Assembly: GCA_913057985.1 (NCBI GenBank)
Contig: CAJXPL010000022.1
Coordinates: 1-41,749 of the forward strand
DNA length: 41,749 nucleotides
DNA from: an uncultured Synechococcus sp.
Lineage (GTDB): Bacteria > Cyanobacteriota > Cyanobacteriia > PCC-6307 > Cyanobiaceae
Direction: 5' to 3'
Shown: positions 1 through 6,790 of the stretch, piece after piece
Position numbering within the stretch: position 1 is the stretch's first letter
Layout of the letters: each line of letters opens with the position of its first letter
Program-made: the position numbers and the translations under genes
The notes under the pieces: model-generated
Database searches by the model: none
What the model was told of the DNA's origin: nothing
What the model saw: only the letters and a program-made list of their open reading frames with translations

Positions 1-27
1 TTGATGGTTCGAATCCATCAGGGGGCG
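1..27 (+). tRNA. 3' end of a tRNA gene (cut by window start), isotype not determinable
   Basis: Bases 3-7 and 15-19 form a perfect 5-bp T-stem around the 7-nt T-loop TTCGAAT. They are followed by a 7-nt acceptor strand (AGGGGGC) and a G discriminator at 27. The 5' acceptor strand would therefore read GCCCCCT, which excludes tmRNA, whose 5' end starts GGGG. No CCA is encoded. The anticodon lies outside the window, so the amino acid is unknown. A G discriminator is usual for Asp, Asn, Ser, Trp and some Arg tRNAs. Confidence 0.75.
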
Positions 28-84
28 TCTACGACGAAGCCACTCCAACGAATACGTCTCGGAATGGTTCAAACGGGTTATGAA

Positions 85-106
85 GCCCCTCGGATTGTTG
101 AGGGGC
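85..106. terminator. hairpin downstream of the tRNA
   Basis: Perfect 7-bp stem GCCCCTC (85-91) / GAGGGGC (100-106) with an 8-nt loop. It lies between the tRNA 3' end and the 3' end of the convergent DUF3303 gene, where a terminator is expected. There is no T-run on either strand, so it is a likely but not proven intrinsic terminator, possibly bidirectional. Confidence 0.5.
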
Positions 107-124
107 ATCGCTCCAATCAGACGA

Positions 125-397
125 TCAGCTGTAGGCCTTGGCAATCAGGGGGCCAGCTTGCTCATCTGACAGCACCGGGGTGACCTCCCAGTCGAGGCAC
201 TCGGCCCACTCCGCGGCGTGCTCGTAACAGGCATCGGCGTTGTCTGCCTCCACGAGAATCCAGCCCTCAACGGAGCCCGGTGCGTGCCAACGCTTCCAGG
301 ACTTGCACTCGGGGAAAGGCGCACCCGTTGCCAGGAACTTCTTGGCAGCAATTTCGTGGTAGCCGGTCTTGAACGACCAGTGCATCAAAAAGGTCAT
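125..397 (-). CDS. DUF3303-like small protein
   Basis: A 90-residue protein beginning MTFLMHWSF. The layout resembles the small DUF3303 domain: an N-terminal beta strand with M-x-F-h-x-x-W, a central G-A-P-x-P-E-C-K-x-W-x-R-W stretch, and a C-terminal helix plus strand ending in D-W-E-V-x-P-V-L-S-D-E-Q-A. The domain is a ferredoxin-like or dimeric alpha/beta-barrel type of unknown function. An upstream in-frame extension to 493 exists, but the family starts at the MTFL methionine, so I chose 397. It is monocistronic and convergent with the tRNA. Function unknown; family assignment is from pattern memory. Confidence 0.75.
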   Translation of the reverse strand: MTFLMHWSFKTGYHEIAAKKFLATGAPFPECKSWKRWHAPGSVEGWILVEADNADACYEHAAEWAECLDWEVTPVLSDEQAGPLIAKAYS

Positions 398-525
398 GGA
401 AGGTGTTGAGGCCAACGAACATTCCCACAGGCCAAACAGCTTGTCTGTGAGGGCAAACACGGCGGGATAGATCGCTGCAAGCCCTTCCCTCAATCGTCGT
501 CAGCAACCGTCTTGCATCCAGCGTT

Positions 526-708
526 ATGCGCGGTTACATGGGAGCCATGCAGCCAGATGGCGGAATGCCGGAGCTTCTCAAGCGTCAGATTGACCGCCTG
601 GAAACCGCCATTGACCTCTCGACTGACTGGCTTGAAATTCAATATCTGATGGTTGAGCTCGATCAGCTCAAGGCTTTGTATGAGGAGGAGGAATCAGAGG
701 CTGCATAA
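526..708 (+). CDS. small acidic helical protein, unknown
   Basis: A 60-residue protein, unrecognised. The central and C-terminal parts (residues about 16-58) have heptad-like leucine, isoleucine and methionine spacing (LLKRQIDRLETAI, then YLMVELDQLKALYEEEE), typical of a short coiled coil, and an acidic C-terminus. Possible starts are ATG at 526, 538, 547 and 565. ATG 547 has a GGGAG just upstream, but very close. It probably belongs with the next small helical protein (828-1031), which has the same size class and strand. No function can be assigned. Confidence 0.55.
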   Translation: MRGYMGAMQPDGGMPELLKRQIDRLETAIDLSTDWLEIQYLMVELDQLKALYEEEESEAA

Positions 709-827
709 GCGGGTTTTGACCTCAGCCTCAGAGCACAACCAATCGAGCTCAGCAACACGTCAGGCCAGCTTGTTAAGCGTTCTTGATCCAACCCTGCCAG
801 CGTGGGAAATCACTGACGTTCCATGGC

Positions 828-1031
828 ATGAATAACGAGCAGCAGGCGGAACTTGAACGCCTCGAGCGTGTGCTTGCGGTGGCCAAGCGGAACGGGAACG
901 AGCTGTTCATTCAGAACATCGAACGGGAGATCAGCGCCGTTCAGCGGGGCGAACACTCCCCCCTCATCGAGGAATACCTCACAGCGGAAGAACGGGCATC
1001 AAGGGGCGTCGACAACCAGCCCGAGGCTTGA
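828..1031 (+). CDS. small charged helical protein, unknown
   Basis: A 67-residue protein starting MNNEQQAELERLERVL. It is strongly charged and predicted all-helical up to about residue 40, followed by a short polar tail. I start at the ATG at 828 rather than the upstream in-frame start at 783, because the 15 extra residues are basic/polar and unlike the rest. Not recognised. Same strand as the 526-708 gene with a 119-bp gap. Downstream lies a 484-bp gene-free stretch. Confidence 0.55.
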   Translation: MNNEQQAELERLERVLAVAKRNGNELFIQNIEREISAVQRGEHSPLIEEYLTAEERASRGVDNQPEA

Positions 1032-1079
1032 AACCAACTGAAAGGCACGCCATCCCAACAATCGATCGTTCAGGCCCTC

Positions 1080-1127
1080 AAGGCAATGCGCCTTAATACT
1101 GATGACTTTGTGCCCGGAAGGCACAAA
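1080..1127. repeat. two small inverted repeats in the gene-free stretch
   Basis: AAGGC (1080-1084) / GCCTT (1090-1094) around 5 nt, then a perfect 8-bp TTTGTGCC (1107-1114) / GGCACAAA (1120-1127) around CGGAA. The second could act as a terminator or operator near the end of the 828-1031 gene. The A/T-rich outer ends (TTTG..CAAA) resemble a bidirectional terminator, but no long T-run follows. Confidence 0.4.
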
Positions 1128-1155
1128 ACTATGGGCATCGAGATCGGAGGAGCCC

Positions 1156-1200
1156 ATGACGGACGACACTCCACCCCAGCAGACCGGAGAAGCAGACTGA
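1156..1200 (+). CDS. possible 14-codon microprotein
   Basis: ATG at 1156 reads MTDDTPPQQTGEAD and stops at 1198-1200. It is preceded by an unusually good ribosome-binding site, GGAGG at 1146-1150 with 5-nt spacing, better than that of most genes here. It has no recognised relative. It may be a real micropeptide, a leader ORF, or the 5' remnant of a lost gene; only the strong start site argues for translation. Confidence 0.3.
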   Translation: MTDDTPPQQTGEAD

Positions 1201-1466
1201 CTTTCTGGCCCCTGCTCCAACAGTTTCCACCCATTCGTAAGCGATTCGTCTGGCGCGACAACGAAGAGCGTCAAGCCAGTCGACTCCCCTCTGCATCGTT
1301 CGTAGGTGCCCCGCAGGAGAGCCGCTTCACACCTGGACCCGATGGCGCCAGGGTGCCTTGAGCCAGACGCTTCAACCCTCCTGTCTCAGTTCCATTGCTG
1401 GAGGAGTTTTTCCAAGGCATCAGACACTGAAGTTGAGGTCGATTGCCATGCGCAAACGAGCGAGTT

Positions 1467-1503
1467 AGGCCGTCTTTCCATCGGGAAGGGCGGCCTTCCT
1501 TTT
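1467..1503 (+). terminator. strong plus-strand intrinsic terminator with no obvious gene
   Basis: Arms 1467-1479 and 1484-1496 form 13 continuous pairs closed by loop ATCG. Two of the pairs are U-G in plus-strand RNA and would be C-A mismatches in minus-strand RNA. The stem is followed by TTCCTTTTG. Wobble orientation and the T-tract both assign it to the plus strand. The 6-codon ORF MRKRAS (1448-1468, GAGG at 1435-1438) has its stop codon inside the first arm. Confidence 0.75.
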
Positions 1504-1515
1504 GTTCGTGAAGCC

Positions 1516-2010
1516 TCAGTCCTGGAAATCAAGCTTGATGGCTGATCCTCCGCGGCCCAGTCGTTTGCTGGAGGGAGTGGCGTTCGCACGCTTCACCAAC
1601 CAGTAAGCCGCTGAAAGTGAGACGACAGCGATCCCGAGGCCCACTAGCAGCTGGGGTTTGTTTTCAGCACCGGAGGGCAGCACGATCACCTTGCGAGCCA
1701 CCGCCGTCAGTGCGGTGACCAGAACCAGTTCGATCTGCACCACGTGGCGCCTTAGGTAACTGGTGATGTTTTGCAGCACCTCAAGCGCGATCAACACGGT
1801 GAGCAGATCGCCAAGGATCTTGATCAGGTCATCGCCCAACCATGTTGCCGCTGACCCAGTCAGCAATTTGGAGCCCAAGGAAACAATCAGCTGGATGATG
1901 GCGGCGCTGATCACCACGGCTGTGATCAGGGTGAGCAGTCTGGCGACCTCGCGCTCACCTGCATCAACGAAACCGAGAAAACTTCTCTTGGAACGCGTGG
2001 GTTCACTCAC
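1516..2010 (-). CDS. PsiE-like membrane protein
   Basis: A 164-residue protein with four hydrophobic segments (about residues 22-45, 60-80, 90-115 and 122-140). It shows the pattern of the phosphate-starvation-inducible PsiE family: a helix ending A-L-E-V-L-Q-N-I-T-S-Y-L-R-R-H, then V-E/L-V-L-V-T-A-L-T-A-V-A-R-K-V-I-V-L. Inner-membrane location is likely; the biochemical function of the family is unknown. I use the GTG at 2010 (product begins M-S-E-P-T-R-S-K-R), because upstream in-frame sequence overlaps the 2016-2258 gene and is low complexity. The gap to that gene is 5 bp, so the two are probably co-transcribed. Confidence 0.8.
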   Translation of the reverse strand: MSEPTRSKRSFLGFVDAGEREVARLLTLITAVVISAAIIQLIVSLGSKLLTGSAATWLGDDLIKILGDLLTVLIALEVLQNITSYLRRHVVQIELVLVTALTAVARKVIVLPSGAENKPQLLVGLGIAVVSLSAAYWLVKRANATPSSKRLGRGGSAIKLDFQD

Positions 2011-2015
2011 GGGCT

Positions 2016-2258
2016 TCAGTCGTTGAAGGGGTTGTAGTAAGGGCGAGCCTTGGTGTCGCTGGCCGGGTTGACCACCTTGGTGTCGCAGGTGACGGAGCCG
2101 TCCTCTGCCTTGATGCAATCGGCTTCAATCTTGCTGTCTTTGCCCGTGGCGCTACCCGGTCCCCGCAGCCACCCCTCGGTTTGCGCATGGGCCGAGGAAG
2201 CGCCCAACACCGACATCATCAACAGAACGGAGGCGCTGAGGAGGTGATTTCGCGTCAT
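2016..2258 (-). CDS. small secreted protein, unknown
   Basis: An 80-residue protein with a clear signal peptide: positively charged start MTRNH, hydrophobic core LLSASVLLMMSVLG, and a predicted cleavage after ASSAHA (residue about 25). The mature part of about 55 residues contains two cysteines (C-I-K-A and V-T-C-D-T), which could form a disulfide, and a C-terminal R-P-Y-Y-N-P-F-N-D. Not recognised beyond a small conserved exported protein. It lies 5 bp upstream of the PsiE-like gene on the same strand. Confidence 0.7.
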   Translation of the reverse strand: MTRNHLLSASVLLMMSVLGASSAHAQTEGWLRGPGSATGKDSKIEADCIKAEDGSVTCDTKVVNPASDTKARPYYNPFND

Positions 2259-2298
2259 CGGGGCGATGTCTGAGCCACCACTTTGCCCCTGTCAGCGG

Positions 2299-2619
2299 TT
2301 AATCGGTGCAGTCGTCTCGAATTTCCTGCAAAAGCAGATCAAGTTGCCCGAACGGATCTTCGTCGGCCGTTGCCACACCGGCAGGTTCGCTGGAAGGCTG
2401 GCCGTGCCATTCGGCTTCAACGCTGCAGAGCCGATCAGCCAGTCCAGCCAGTCCACGCATGTTGTGTTCGCGCTCCAGCACCTCAAGCAGGGCAGGCATT
2501 CGGGTCGACACAGCGCGCAGGTTTCGACGCAGGTCGGCCTGGGTGCGCCCTTGCTGCTTTAACCAGTCCTTCAGCAGCAGAGTGAAGTCCGCTTCAAATT
2601 CAGGGGTCCAGCCAGACAT
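2299..2619 (-). CDS. conserved hypothetical protein, probably cyanobacterial
   Basis: A 106-residue soluble protein, start ATG 2619 (MSGWTPEFEADF). It is mostly helical: residues 9-35 (FEADFTLLLKDWLKQQ, then R-x-D-L-R-R-N-L) and 40-70 (PALLEVLEREHN followed by L-A-G-L-A-D-R-L), with a less ordered acidic C-terminus. No catalytic motif seen. It lies between the DUF1232 gene (38 bp upstream) and the secreted protein (40 bp downstream), all on the minus strand, which suggests one transcript with the sigma factor. Function unknown. Confidence 0.65.
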   Translation of the reverse strand: MSGWTPEFEADFTLLLKDWLKQQGRTQADLRRNLRAVSTRMPALLEVLEREHNMRGLAGLADRLCSVEAEWHGQPSSEPAGVATADEDPFGQLDLLLQEIRDDCTD

Positions 2620-2657
2620 TGATCAGCGATTCAGTTCAGCGGTTTCAGTTCAGCGAT

Positions 2658-3023
2658 TCAGTGCGCCAGGGGAAACCAGCGATCCAGTTTGCGGCGAGCT
2701 CGCATCCGGATGGCGGGAGTGACGTGATTGCTCCACAGACCCACCATGGCCGTGAGCGCCACCAGATCATCACTGAAACCGGCCACCGGCAGCAGGTCTG
2801 GAATCAGGTCGGTGGGCATCAGTAGATAACTCAGGGCAGCGAGCATCGTCAGCCGTGCGGCTGAGGGGGTCCCGGGGTCAAGCATCAACTCCAGGGCTTC
2901 CAGGGCTGGGGCGGCAAGACCTCTGCCAGCCCGCTGCAACAGGCGCCGCAGCAGGTTTTCGTCGATCACCTCCCGTTCAAGCACGTCGGCTTCAACGGTG
3001 GTTCGCGCAGCCTGGTCAGTCAT
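2658..3023 (-). CDS. DUF1232 (YkvA-type) protein
   Basis: A 121-residue protein carrying the DUF1232 signature at residues 69-86 (LMPTDLIPDLLPVAGFSDD), inside a hydrophobic hairpin of about residues 56-96. This is the Y/L-x-x-x-P-x-D-L-I-P-D family pattern. The family is a small membrane-associated domain of unknown function. I start at ATG 3021-3023 (MTDQAART), because longer forms run into the 3' end of the sigma factor gene, 68 bp upstream. Same strand as the sigma factor and probably co-transcribed. Confidence 0.85.
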   Translation of the reverse strand: MTDQAARTTVEADVLEREVIDENLLRRLLQRAGRGLAAPALEALELMLDPGTPSAARLTMLAALSYLLMPTDLIPDLLPVAGFSDDLVALTAMVGLWSNHVTPAIRMRARRKLDRWFPLAH

Positions 3024-3091
3024 GCGGAGGGAACCGGTTGGATCCACTCTCCCCAGTTCCTCCGCAAGACGCCAGCGGGGCGTGCCGATCT

Positions 3092-4021
3092 TCAGGGTGT
3101 GGATTCCACGAGTCCGCTTTGAATGCCCGTCTTGCGCAGTTTGCGCAGGGCCCGCTGCACCACCTGACGGCAATATTCCCGTGAACAGTTCATGTGGCGT
3201 GCCACCTCGGCAAGGGTGCGCCATTCGTTGGTGCCATCCAGCCCAAAGCGCAGGGTCACAACGGTGTGTTCTTTCGGGGTGAGATTGGCTTTGGCCAGCA
3301 AAGACCACACGGACGCGGTGCGTTCAGCGATCTCGGCCCTTTCCAGCGGCGGGAGCTCCTCGCTTGGCAGCACATCCACCAGCTCGGAAGGATCCGATTT
3401 CGATTTCACAACCCCCTGCAGGCTCACGGTGACGCTGCGCAGTTCACAGGCCAGCAGATCTTCCACCTCAGCGATGGGGATCTCCATGAACTCCGCGAGT
3501 TGCTCTCCGCTGGGGCTGAGGCCATTGCGCTGCATCAAGCGTGCCTTGGCAGCCCGCAATTTGGTGAGCTTTTCGTTCACATTCACGGGAATGCGAATCG
3601 TGCGGCTTTGGGTGGAGAGCGCTCGATTCAGCCCCTGCCGAATCCACCAGTAGGCATAGGTGGAGAAACGATGGCCGCGGGTGGGGTCGTATTTCTCGAC
3701 GGCACGGGTGAGGCCAAGGGTGCCCTCTTGAATCAGATCGAGAAGATCCAGACCCTTGCCCTGATAACGCTTGGCCAGATTGACGACAAGACGAAGGTTG
3801 GAAGTAATCATCTGATTCTTGGCCCGTTCGCCACGGCGAATCACGCCTTTTTCTTCATCGCTGTACTCACAGGCTGGGCCACTCCCGCCAGCCAGATGAC
3901 AGCGTTCTGTGATGGCGACCATCGCCTGAACCTTCCTCCCCATCATGAGTTCCTGTTCTGGAGTGAGCAGTTGATGGCGACCAATTTCGCCGAGAAAAGC
4001 ACTCAGAGAACTCGTCATCAT
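3092..4021 (-). CDS. group 2 RpoD-type sigma factor
   Basis: A 309-residue sigma-70 protein lacking region 1.1. Region 1.2 is at residues 5-35; region 2 at about 70-145 includes R-x-x-N-Q-M-I-T-S-N-L-R-L-V-V-N-L-A and the -10 recognition stretch F-S-T-Y-A-Y-W-W-I-R-Q (119-129). Regions 3 and 4 follow, ending in a helix-turn-helix at about 265-300. It directs RNA polymerase to promoters and is of the non-essential cyanobacterial type used in stress or light responses. An in-frame TAG lies 24 bp upstream of ATG 4021 with no other start between, so the start is 4021 or the adjacent ATG 4018. No Shine-Dalgarno sequence precedes it; see the leader ORF at 4018-4074. Confidence 0.93.
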   Translation of the reverse strand: MMTSSLSAFLGEIGRHQLLTPEQELMMGRKVQAMVAITERCHLAGGSGPACEYSDEEKGVIRRGERAKNQMITSNLRLVVNLAKRYQGKGLDLLDLIQEGTLGLTRAVEKYDPTRGHRFSTYAYWWIRQGLNRALSTQSRTIRIPVNVNEKLTKLRAAKARLMQRNGLSPSGEQLAEFMEIPIAEVEDLLACELRSVTVSLQGVVKSKSDPSELVDVLPSEELPPLERAEIAERTASVWSLLAKANLTPKEHTVVTLRFGLDGTNEWRTLAEVARHMNCSREYCRQVVQRALRKLRKTGIQSGLVESTP

Positions 4022-4074
4022 GACGATACGGCTGAATTGAACCTAGAACCAAAGTGTTTTTTTCTGGCGGTCAT
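4018..4074 (-). CDS. 18-codon leader ORF overlapping the sigma factor start
   Basis: ATG at 4074 reads MTARKKHFGSRFNSAVSS and stops with TGA at 4020-4018, overlapping the sigma factor ATG (4021-4019) as ATGA. A GGGAG lies 8 nt before its ATG, whereas the sigma gene itself has no visible ribosome-binding site. This arrangement is typical of translational coupling. The peptide is basic (5 K/R of 18) and unrecognised. A second 13-codon ORF, MKDSLQQQEERVK, lies further upstream at 4106-4147 without a good ribosome-binding site. Confidence 0.45.
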   Translation of the reverse strand: MTARKKHFGSRFNSAVSS

Positions 4075-4198
4075 AATAAAGACTCCCGAATTAATACTTT
4101 GTGCGCTATTTCACTCTTTCTTCCTGTTGCTGAAGTGAATCTTTCATTGTTAATTCAATTGGGTGGCTAAGGTCGCCGCACCTTCCGCCGCCACGCCC

Positions 4199-4690
4199 AT
4201 GCCCCTGGCCGTCGCTCTCACGTCCGACATCGCCAAAAACGCCGGCGTTGCCTACGTTCACTACCTCAGCTTCATGCTCTGCTTTGGCGCTCTGGTGCTG
4301 GAGCGGAAGCTGATCAAAGCGGATCCGAATCGCCAGGAAGCCACGGCGATGGTGATCACCGACATCGTTTATGGCATCGCTGCCCTGGCTCTTCTTGTCA
4401 GTGGAATCCTGCGGGTGATCCACTTCGGCCAGGGTGCTGAGTTCTACACCCAGAATCCGCTGTTCTGGTGGAAGGTTGGTCTTTACCTCTCCGTGGGAGG
4501 CCTGTCGCTGTATCCCACGATCACCTACATCCTCTGGGCGATTCCCCTGCGCAAGGGTGAGCTGCCGAAGGTGAGCGAAGCCCTGGCCAAGCGTCTGGCC
4601 TGGATCATCAACATTGAACTGGTCGGCTTCGCCAGCATTCCGTTGATGGCGACCCTGATGGCCCGCGGTGTGGGTCTTCCCGCCGCCTGA
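4199..4690 (+). CDS. DUF2214 family membrane protein
   Basis: A 163-residue protein with four predicted membrane helices (about residues 13-33, 48-72, 85-110 and 132-155). It has the family pattern A-Y-V-H-Y-L-S-F-M-L-C-F-G-A-L-V-L-E-R near the start and F-W-W-K-V-G-L-Y-L in the middle. Conserved histidines sit at membrane boundaries. Function unknown; related to small membrane proteins common in cyanobacteria. A GTG at 4163 would add 12 alanine/proline-rich residues; I prefer the ATG at 4199, but neither has a strong ribosome-binding site. Its stop overlaps the next start (TGATG), so the two are translationally coupled. Confidence 0.85.
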   Translation: MPLAVALTSDIAKNAGVAYVHYLSFMLCFGALVLERKLIKADPNRQEATAMVITDIVYGIAALALLVSGILRVIHFGQGAEFYTQNPLFWWKVGLYLSVGGLSLYPTITYILWAIPLRKGELPKVSEALAKRLAWIINIELVGFASIPLMATLMARGVGLPAA

Positions 4691-5355
4691 TGCAGCCCGA
4701 GCTCTGTCCTCCACAACAGCAGGTGCGAACCCTGCAGGTGGCTTTGGAACGCCAGCCTCCAGGCCAGAGGCCGGGCTATGCCTCCTCCATCGCCACCACC
4801 TCCCTGGGCCCTCCGGTGCTGAAGCACTGGTGCGTGTGGGTTCAGCCCGCCGCCGCCACGCCGGCCAACCGCTGGGACCAACGCTGGCTTGATCAGGTGT
4901 CATCGGCGCTGACCACCTGGCGTGCACTGGTTCCGCTCACGCTGGTGGACAATCCGGACCAGGCGAACGTGTTGATTCACCGGCAGCGTCCGGCCCGCCG
5001 GCAGGTGGCTGGGGTGTGGCGCGCCAGCAACGGACGCACACAACTTCAGGTTGTAGACGTGCAGCGTCAGGGCCGCCGAAGGCTTGAACCCCTGGTGAAG
5101 GTGATGGTGTCACCAGGGCTGCGAGCTGAAGCACTGCAGGCCACCGCTCTGCATGAACTGGGTCACGCCTTCGGCCTCTGGGGCCACAGTTCGGTTCCCA
5201 CTGATGTTCTGGCGATCAGCCAGGGCGAGCGTCCGGTGTTGGTGCCATCGCAGCGGGATCGCCTCACGCTGGCGTGGGTCATGCAGCAGTCCACCCGTTT
5301 CGGTTTGACGATTCGACAGCCCACCGAACCGGCCGAATCTGTGTCGCCTGAGTGA
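4690..5355 (+). CDS. matrixin-like zinc metalloprotease
   Basis: A 221-residue protein with a metzincin-type motif, H-E-L-G-H-A-F-G-L-W-G-H, at residues 155-166. H155 and H159 should bind zinc and E156 act as base. The third histidine, H166, is one position later than in classic HExxHxxGxxH enzymes. Upstream, L-D-Q-V-S-S-A-L-T-T-W and the following strand fit the matrixin fold, in which the peptide stretches across a sheet before the active helix. No clear signal peptide is visible, so location is uncertain. It starts inside the stop codon of the DUF2214 gene and is followed after 46 bp by the L,D-transpeptidase lipoprotein. Substrate unknown. Confidence 0.75.
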   Translation: MQPELCPPQQQVRTLQVALERQPPGQRPGYASSIATTSLGPPVLKHWCVWVQPAAATPANRWDQRWLDQVSSALTTWRALVPLTLVDNPDQANVLIHRQRPARRQVAGVWRASNGRTQLQVVDVQRQGRRRLEPLVKVMVSPGLRAEALQATALHELGHAFGLWGHSSVPTDVLAISQGERPVLVPSQRDRLTLAWVMQQSTRFGLTIRQPTEPAESVSPE

Positions 5356-5401
5356 CGCCGCCATCCGGCCGCGGCATGCTGCCGGAAGTCGTGGTCGATG
5401 C

Positions 5402-6058
5402 ATGGACCTGGTCCGTTCTCTGGTGATGGCCGGATTGATGGTCAGCCTGGTGGGTTGCCGTTCTGACACCAGCACCGCCGTGCTGGAGCCCCAGGCTCGC
5501 GAACCGATTCGGATCCAGCTGGACCGCAGCAATCCGTCAGCCAGTGAAGGGGTTCTCGATCGTGCTGAGGGGCCTCTGCGTTTCACCGTTGGCCATGGGC
5601 GCCATGGCATCGGCTGTGAAGGCACCACCTTTGAAGAAGGCGTCACGCCGCTTGGAACCTTTGAGGTGAACGCCATCCTCAGCGACGATCGCTTCGAGAT
5701 GGACCCCTCCCTGGTGGAGCAATCCGGGAAGACAGAAGACGAGCTGCGCGAGACCCTCTTCACCAACATGAACTCCATCGACTTCAAAGGTGATGGGGAA
5801 ACCGGTGAGTACGGCATCGGTTACATCAGCCTGGCTCCAATGCCGGCAACCGAGCAGCCCTTCCGCTTCAACACCTACGACGGCGTCTTCCGCTGGTACA
5901 GCTTCGCCATTCACGGCACCAACGACGAGAGCCGGATCGGCAAGGCGGTGACTGGCGGGTGCATCAACGCCGGAAAGCTCACCATGGGGGTGTTGTTGGA
6001 CACCGTGGAGCTGGGCGATCAAGTGGTGATCAGCAGCGACAGCCCCTGCCTGCCTTAG
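5402..6058 (+). CDS. L,D-transpeptidase (YkuD) lipoprotein
   Basis: A 218-residue protein. Residues 1-19 form a lipoprotein signal ending in the lipobox L-V-G-C, with lipidation expected on C19. The catalytic part has H171 in I-H-G-T-N and C187 in T-G-G-C-I-N, the YkuD nucleophile motif, followed by [13 protein letters not shown]. Such enzymes form 3-3 peptidoglycan cross-links or attach proteins to peptidoglycan in the periplasm. The family usually has S/T-H-G-C; here the residue before the cysteine is glycine. The stop codon overlaps that of the convergent hisIE gene by 4 bp. Confidence 0.85.
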   Translation: MDLVRSLVMAGLMVSLVGCRSDTSTAVLEPQAREPIRIQLDRSNPSASEGVLDRAEGPLRFTVGHGRHGIGCEGTTFEEGVTPLGTFEVNAILSDDRFEMDPSLVEQSGKTEDELRETLFTNMNSIDFKGDGETGEYGIGYISLAPMPATEQPFRFNTYDGVFRWYSFAIHGTNDESRIGKAVTGGCINAGKLTMGVLLDTVELGDQVVISSDSPCLP

Positions 6059-6723
6059 TGCCGGCGGGGGGCACCCCGCCGCGCGGCCAGCACTTCCTGC
6101 ACCTGCCGCCAGCTCACGCCGTGATGGGCTAATGCCACCTGCATGTGGAAGATGATGTCCGCCGCTTCGCCGGCGATCTCGGCGGCATTGTCGTCTTTGC
6201 AGGCCATCACGAATTCAGCACTCTCCTCGCCGATTTTCTTGAGGATGCTGTTGTCTCCCCCCGCCAGCAGCTTGTTGGTGTAGCTGCCTTCTTCCGGTTT
6301 CTCGCGTCGCCCTTCGATCACCCGGAACAGTTCGGTGCAAGCATCCGTTGGTGGCGCTAGGGCCTCGGCGCCACCTGTGGTCCGTGCATCGCTGTTTTCG
6401 TAGAAACAGCTGCGGGAGCCGGTGTGGCAGGCCACATCCCCAGCCTGCTCCACGGTCACCAGCAGCACGTCGGCATCGCAGTCGTAGCGGATCTCCCGCA
6501 TCGTCTGAACGTGACCGCTGGTGGCCCCCTTGTGCCAAAGCTCCTGGCGTGAGCGGCTCCAGTAATGCACCTCACCGCTGCGCAGGGTTGCTTCGATGGC
6601 CTCCCGGTTCATCCAGGCCACCATCAGCACTGCCCCGTCCAGCCAGTCCTGGGCCACAGCTGGAATCAGCCCCGCTTCGTTAAAACGGAGTTGGTCAATG
6701 AAGGCGGGGCTGAGGGGCTGCAT
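6055..6723 (-). CDS. hisIE: bifunctional phosphoribosyl-AMP cyclohydrolase / phosphoribosyl-ATP pyrophosphatase HisIE
   Basis: A 222-residue fusion catalysing the second and third steps of histidine synthesis in the cytosol. The HisI half (about residues 10-115) shows V-A-W-M-N-R-E-A, the [12 protein letters not shown]-x-T-S-G-H motif, D-C-D-A-D and the metal-binding C-H-T-G-x-R-S-C-F-Y. The HisE half (about 125-215) has [16 protein letters not shown] and E-A-A-D-I-I-F-H. The start is the ATG at 6723 ([12 protein letters not shown]); the longer frame to 6774 adds unrelated residues. Confidence 0.95.
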   Translation of the reverse strand: MQPLSPAFIDQLRFNEAGLIPAVAQDWLDGAVLMVAWMNREAIEATLRSGEVHYWSRSRQELWHKGATSGHVQTMREIRYDCDADVLLVTVEQAGDVACHTGSRSCFYENSDARTTGGAEALAPPTDACTELFRVIEGRREKPEEGSYTNKLLAGGDNSILKKIGEESAEFVMACKDDNAAEIAGEAADIIFHMQVALAHHGVSWRQVQEVLAARRGAPRRH

Positions 6724-6790
6724 CAGGCCTCGGACATTCGGGCAACGCCTGAATCTTCCCGCAGCGTGCTCCATTCCGCGTTTTCACTCC

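Larger units (their letters stand above)
1032..1515. other. 484-bp stretch without a confident gene
   Basis: This is the only stretch above 300 bp without a convincing gene. It holds two inverted repeats (1080-1127), a possible 14-codon ORF with a strong ribosome-binding site (1156-1200), a 6-codon ORF (1448-1468) and a strong plus-strand terminator (1467-1503). Longer open frames on both strands (1086-1361 plus, 999-1274 minus) have no recognisable protein character. The next plus-strand gene starts only near 4199, so the terminator must end either a long 3' UTR or a separate RNA. Confidence 0.6.

Noticed and set aside
1-27. Could this be the acceptor piece of a permuted two-piece tmRNA?
   Set aside because: The 3' acceptor strand AGGGGGC demands GCCCCCT at the 5' end, whereas tmRNA 5' ends start GGGG; it fits an ordinary tRNA.
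1086-1361. 91-codon frame on the plus strand in the gene-free stretch
   Set aside because: Arg/Pro-rich composition of a random GC-rich frame, no ribosome-binding site at its start, no recognisable domain. The minus-strand frame 999-1274 has the same lack of support.
1467-1503. Terminator of the minus-strand PsiE-like gene
   Set aside because: Two stem pairs are U-G only in plus-strand RNA and become C-A mismatches in the minus strand; the T-tract also follows on the plus strand.
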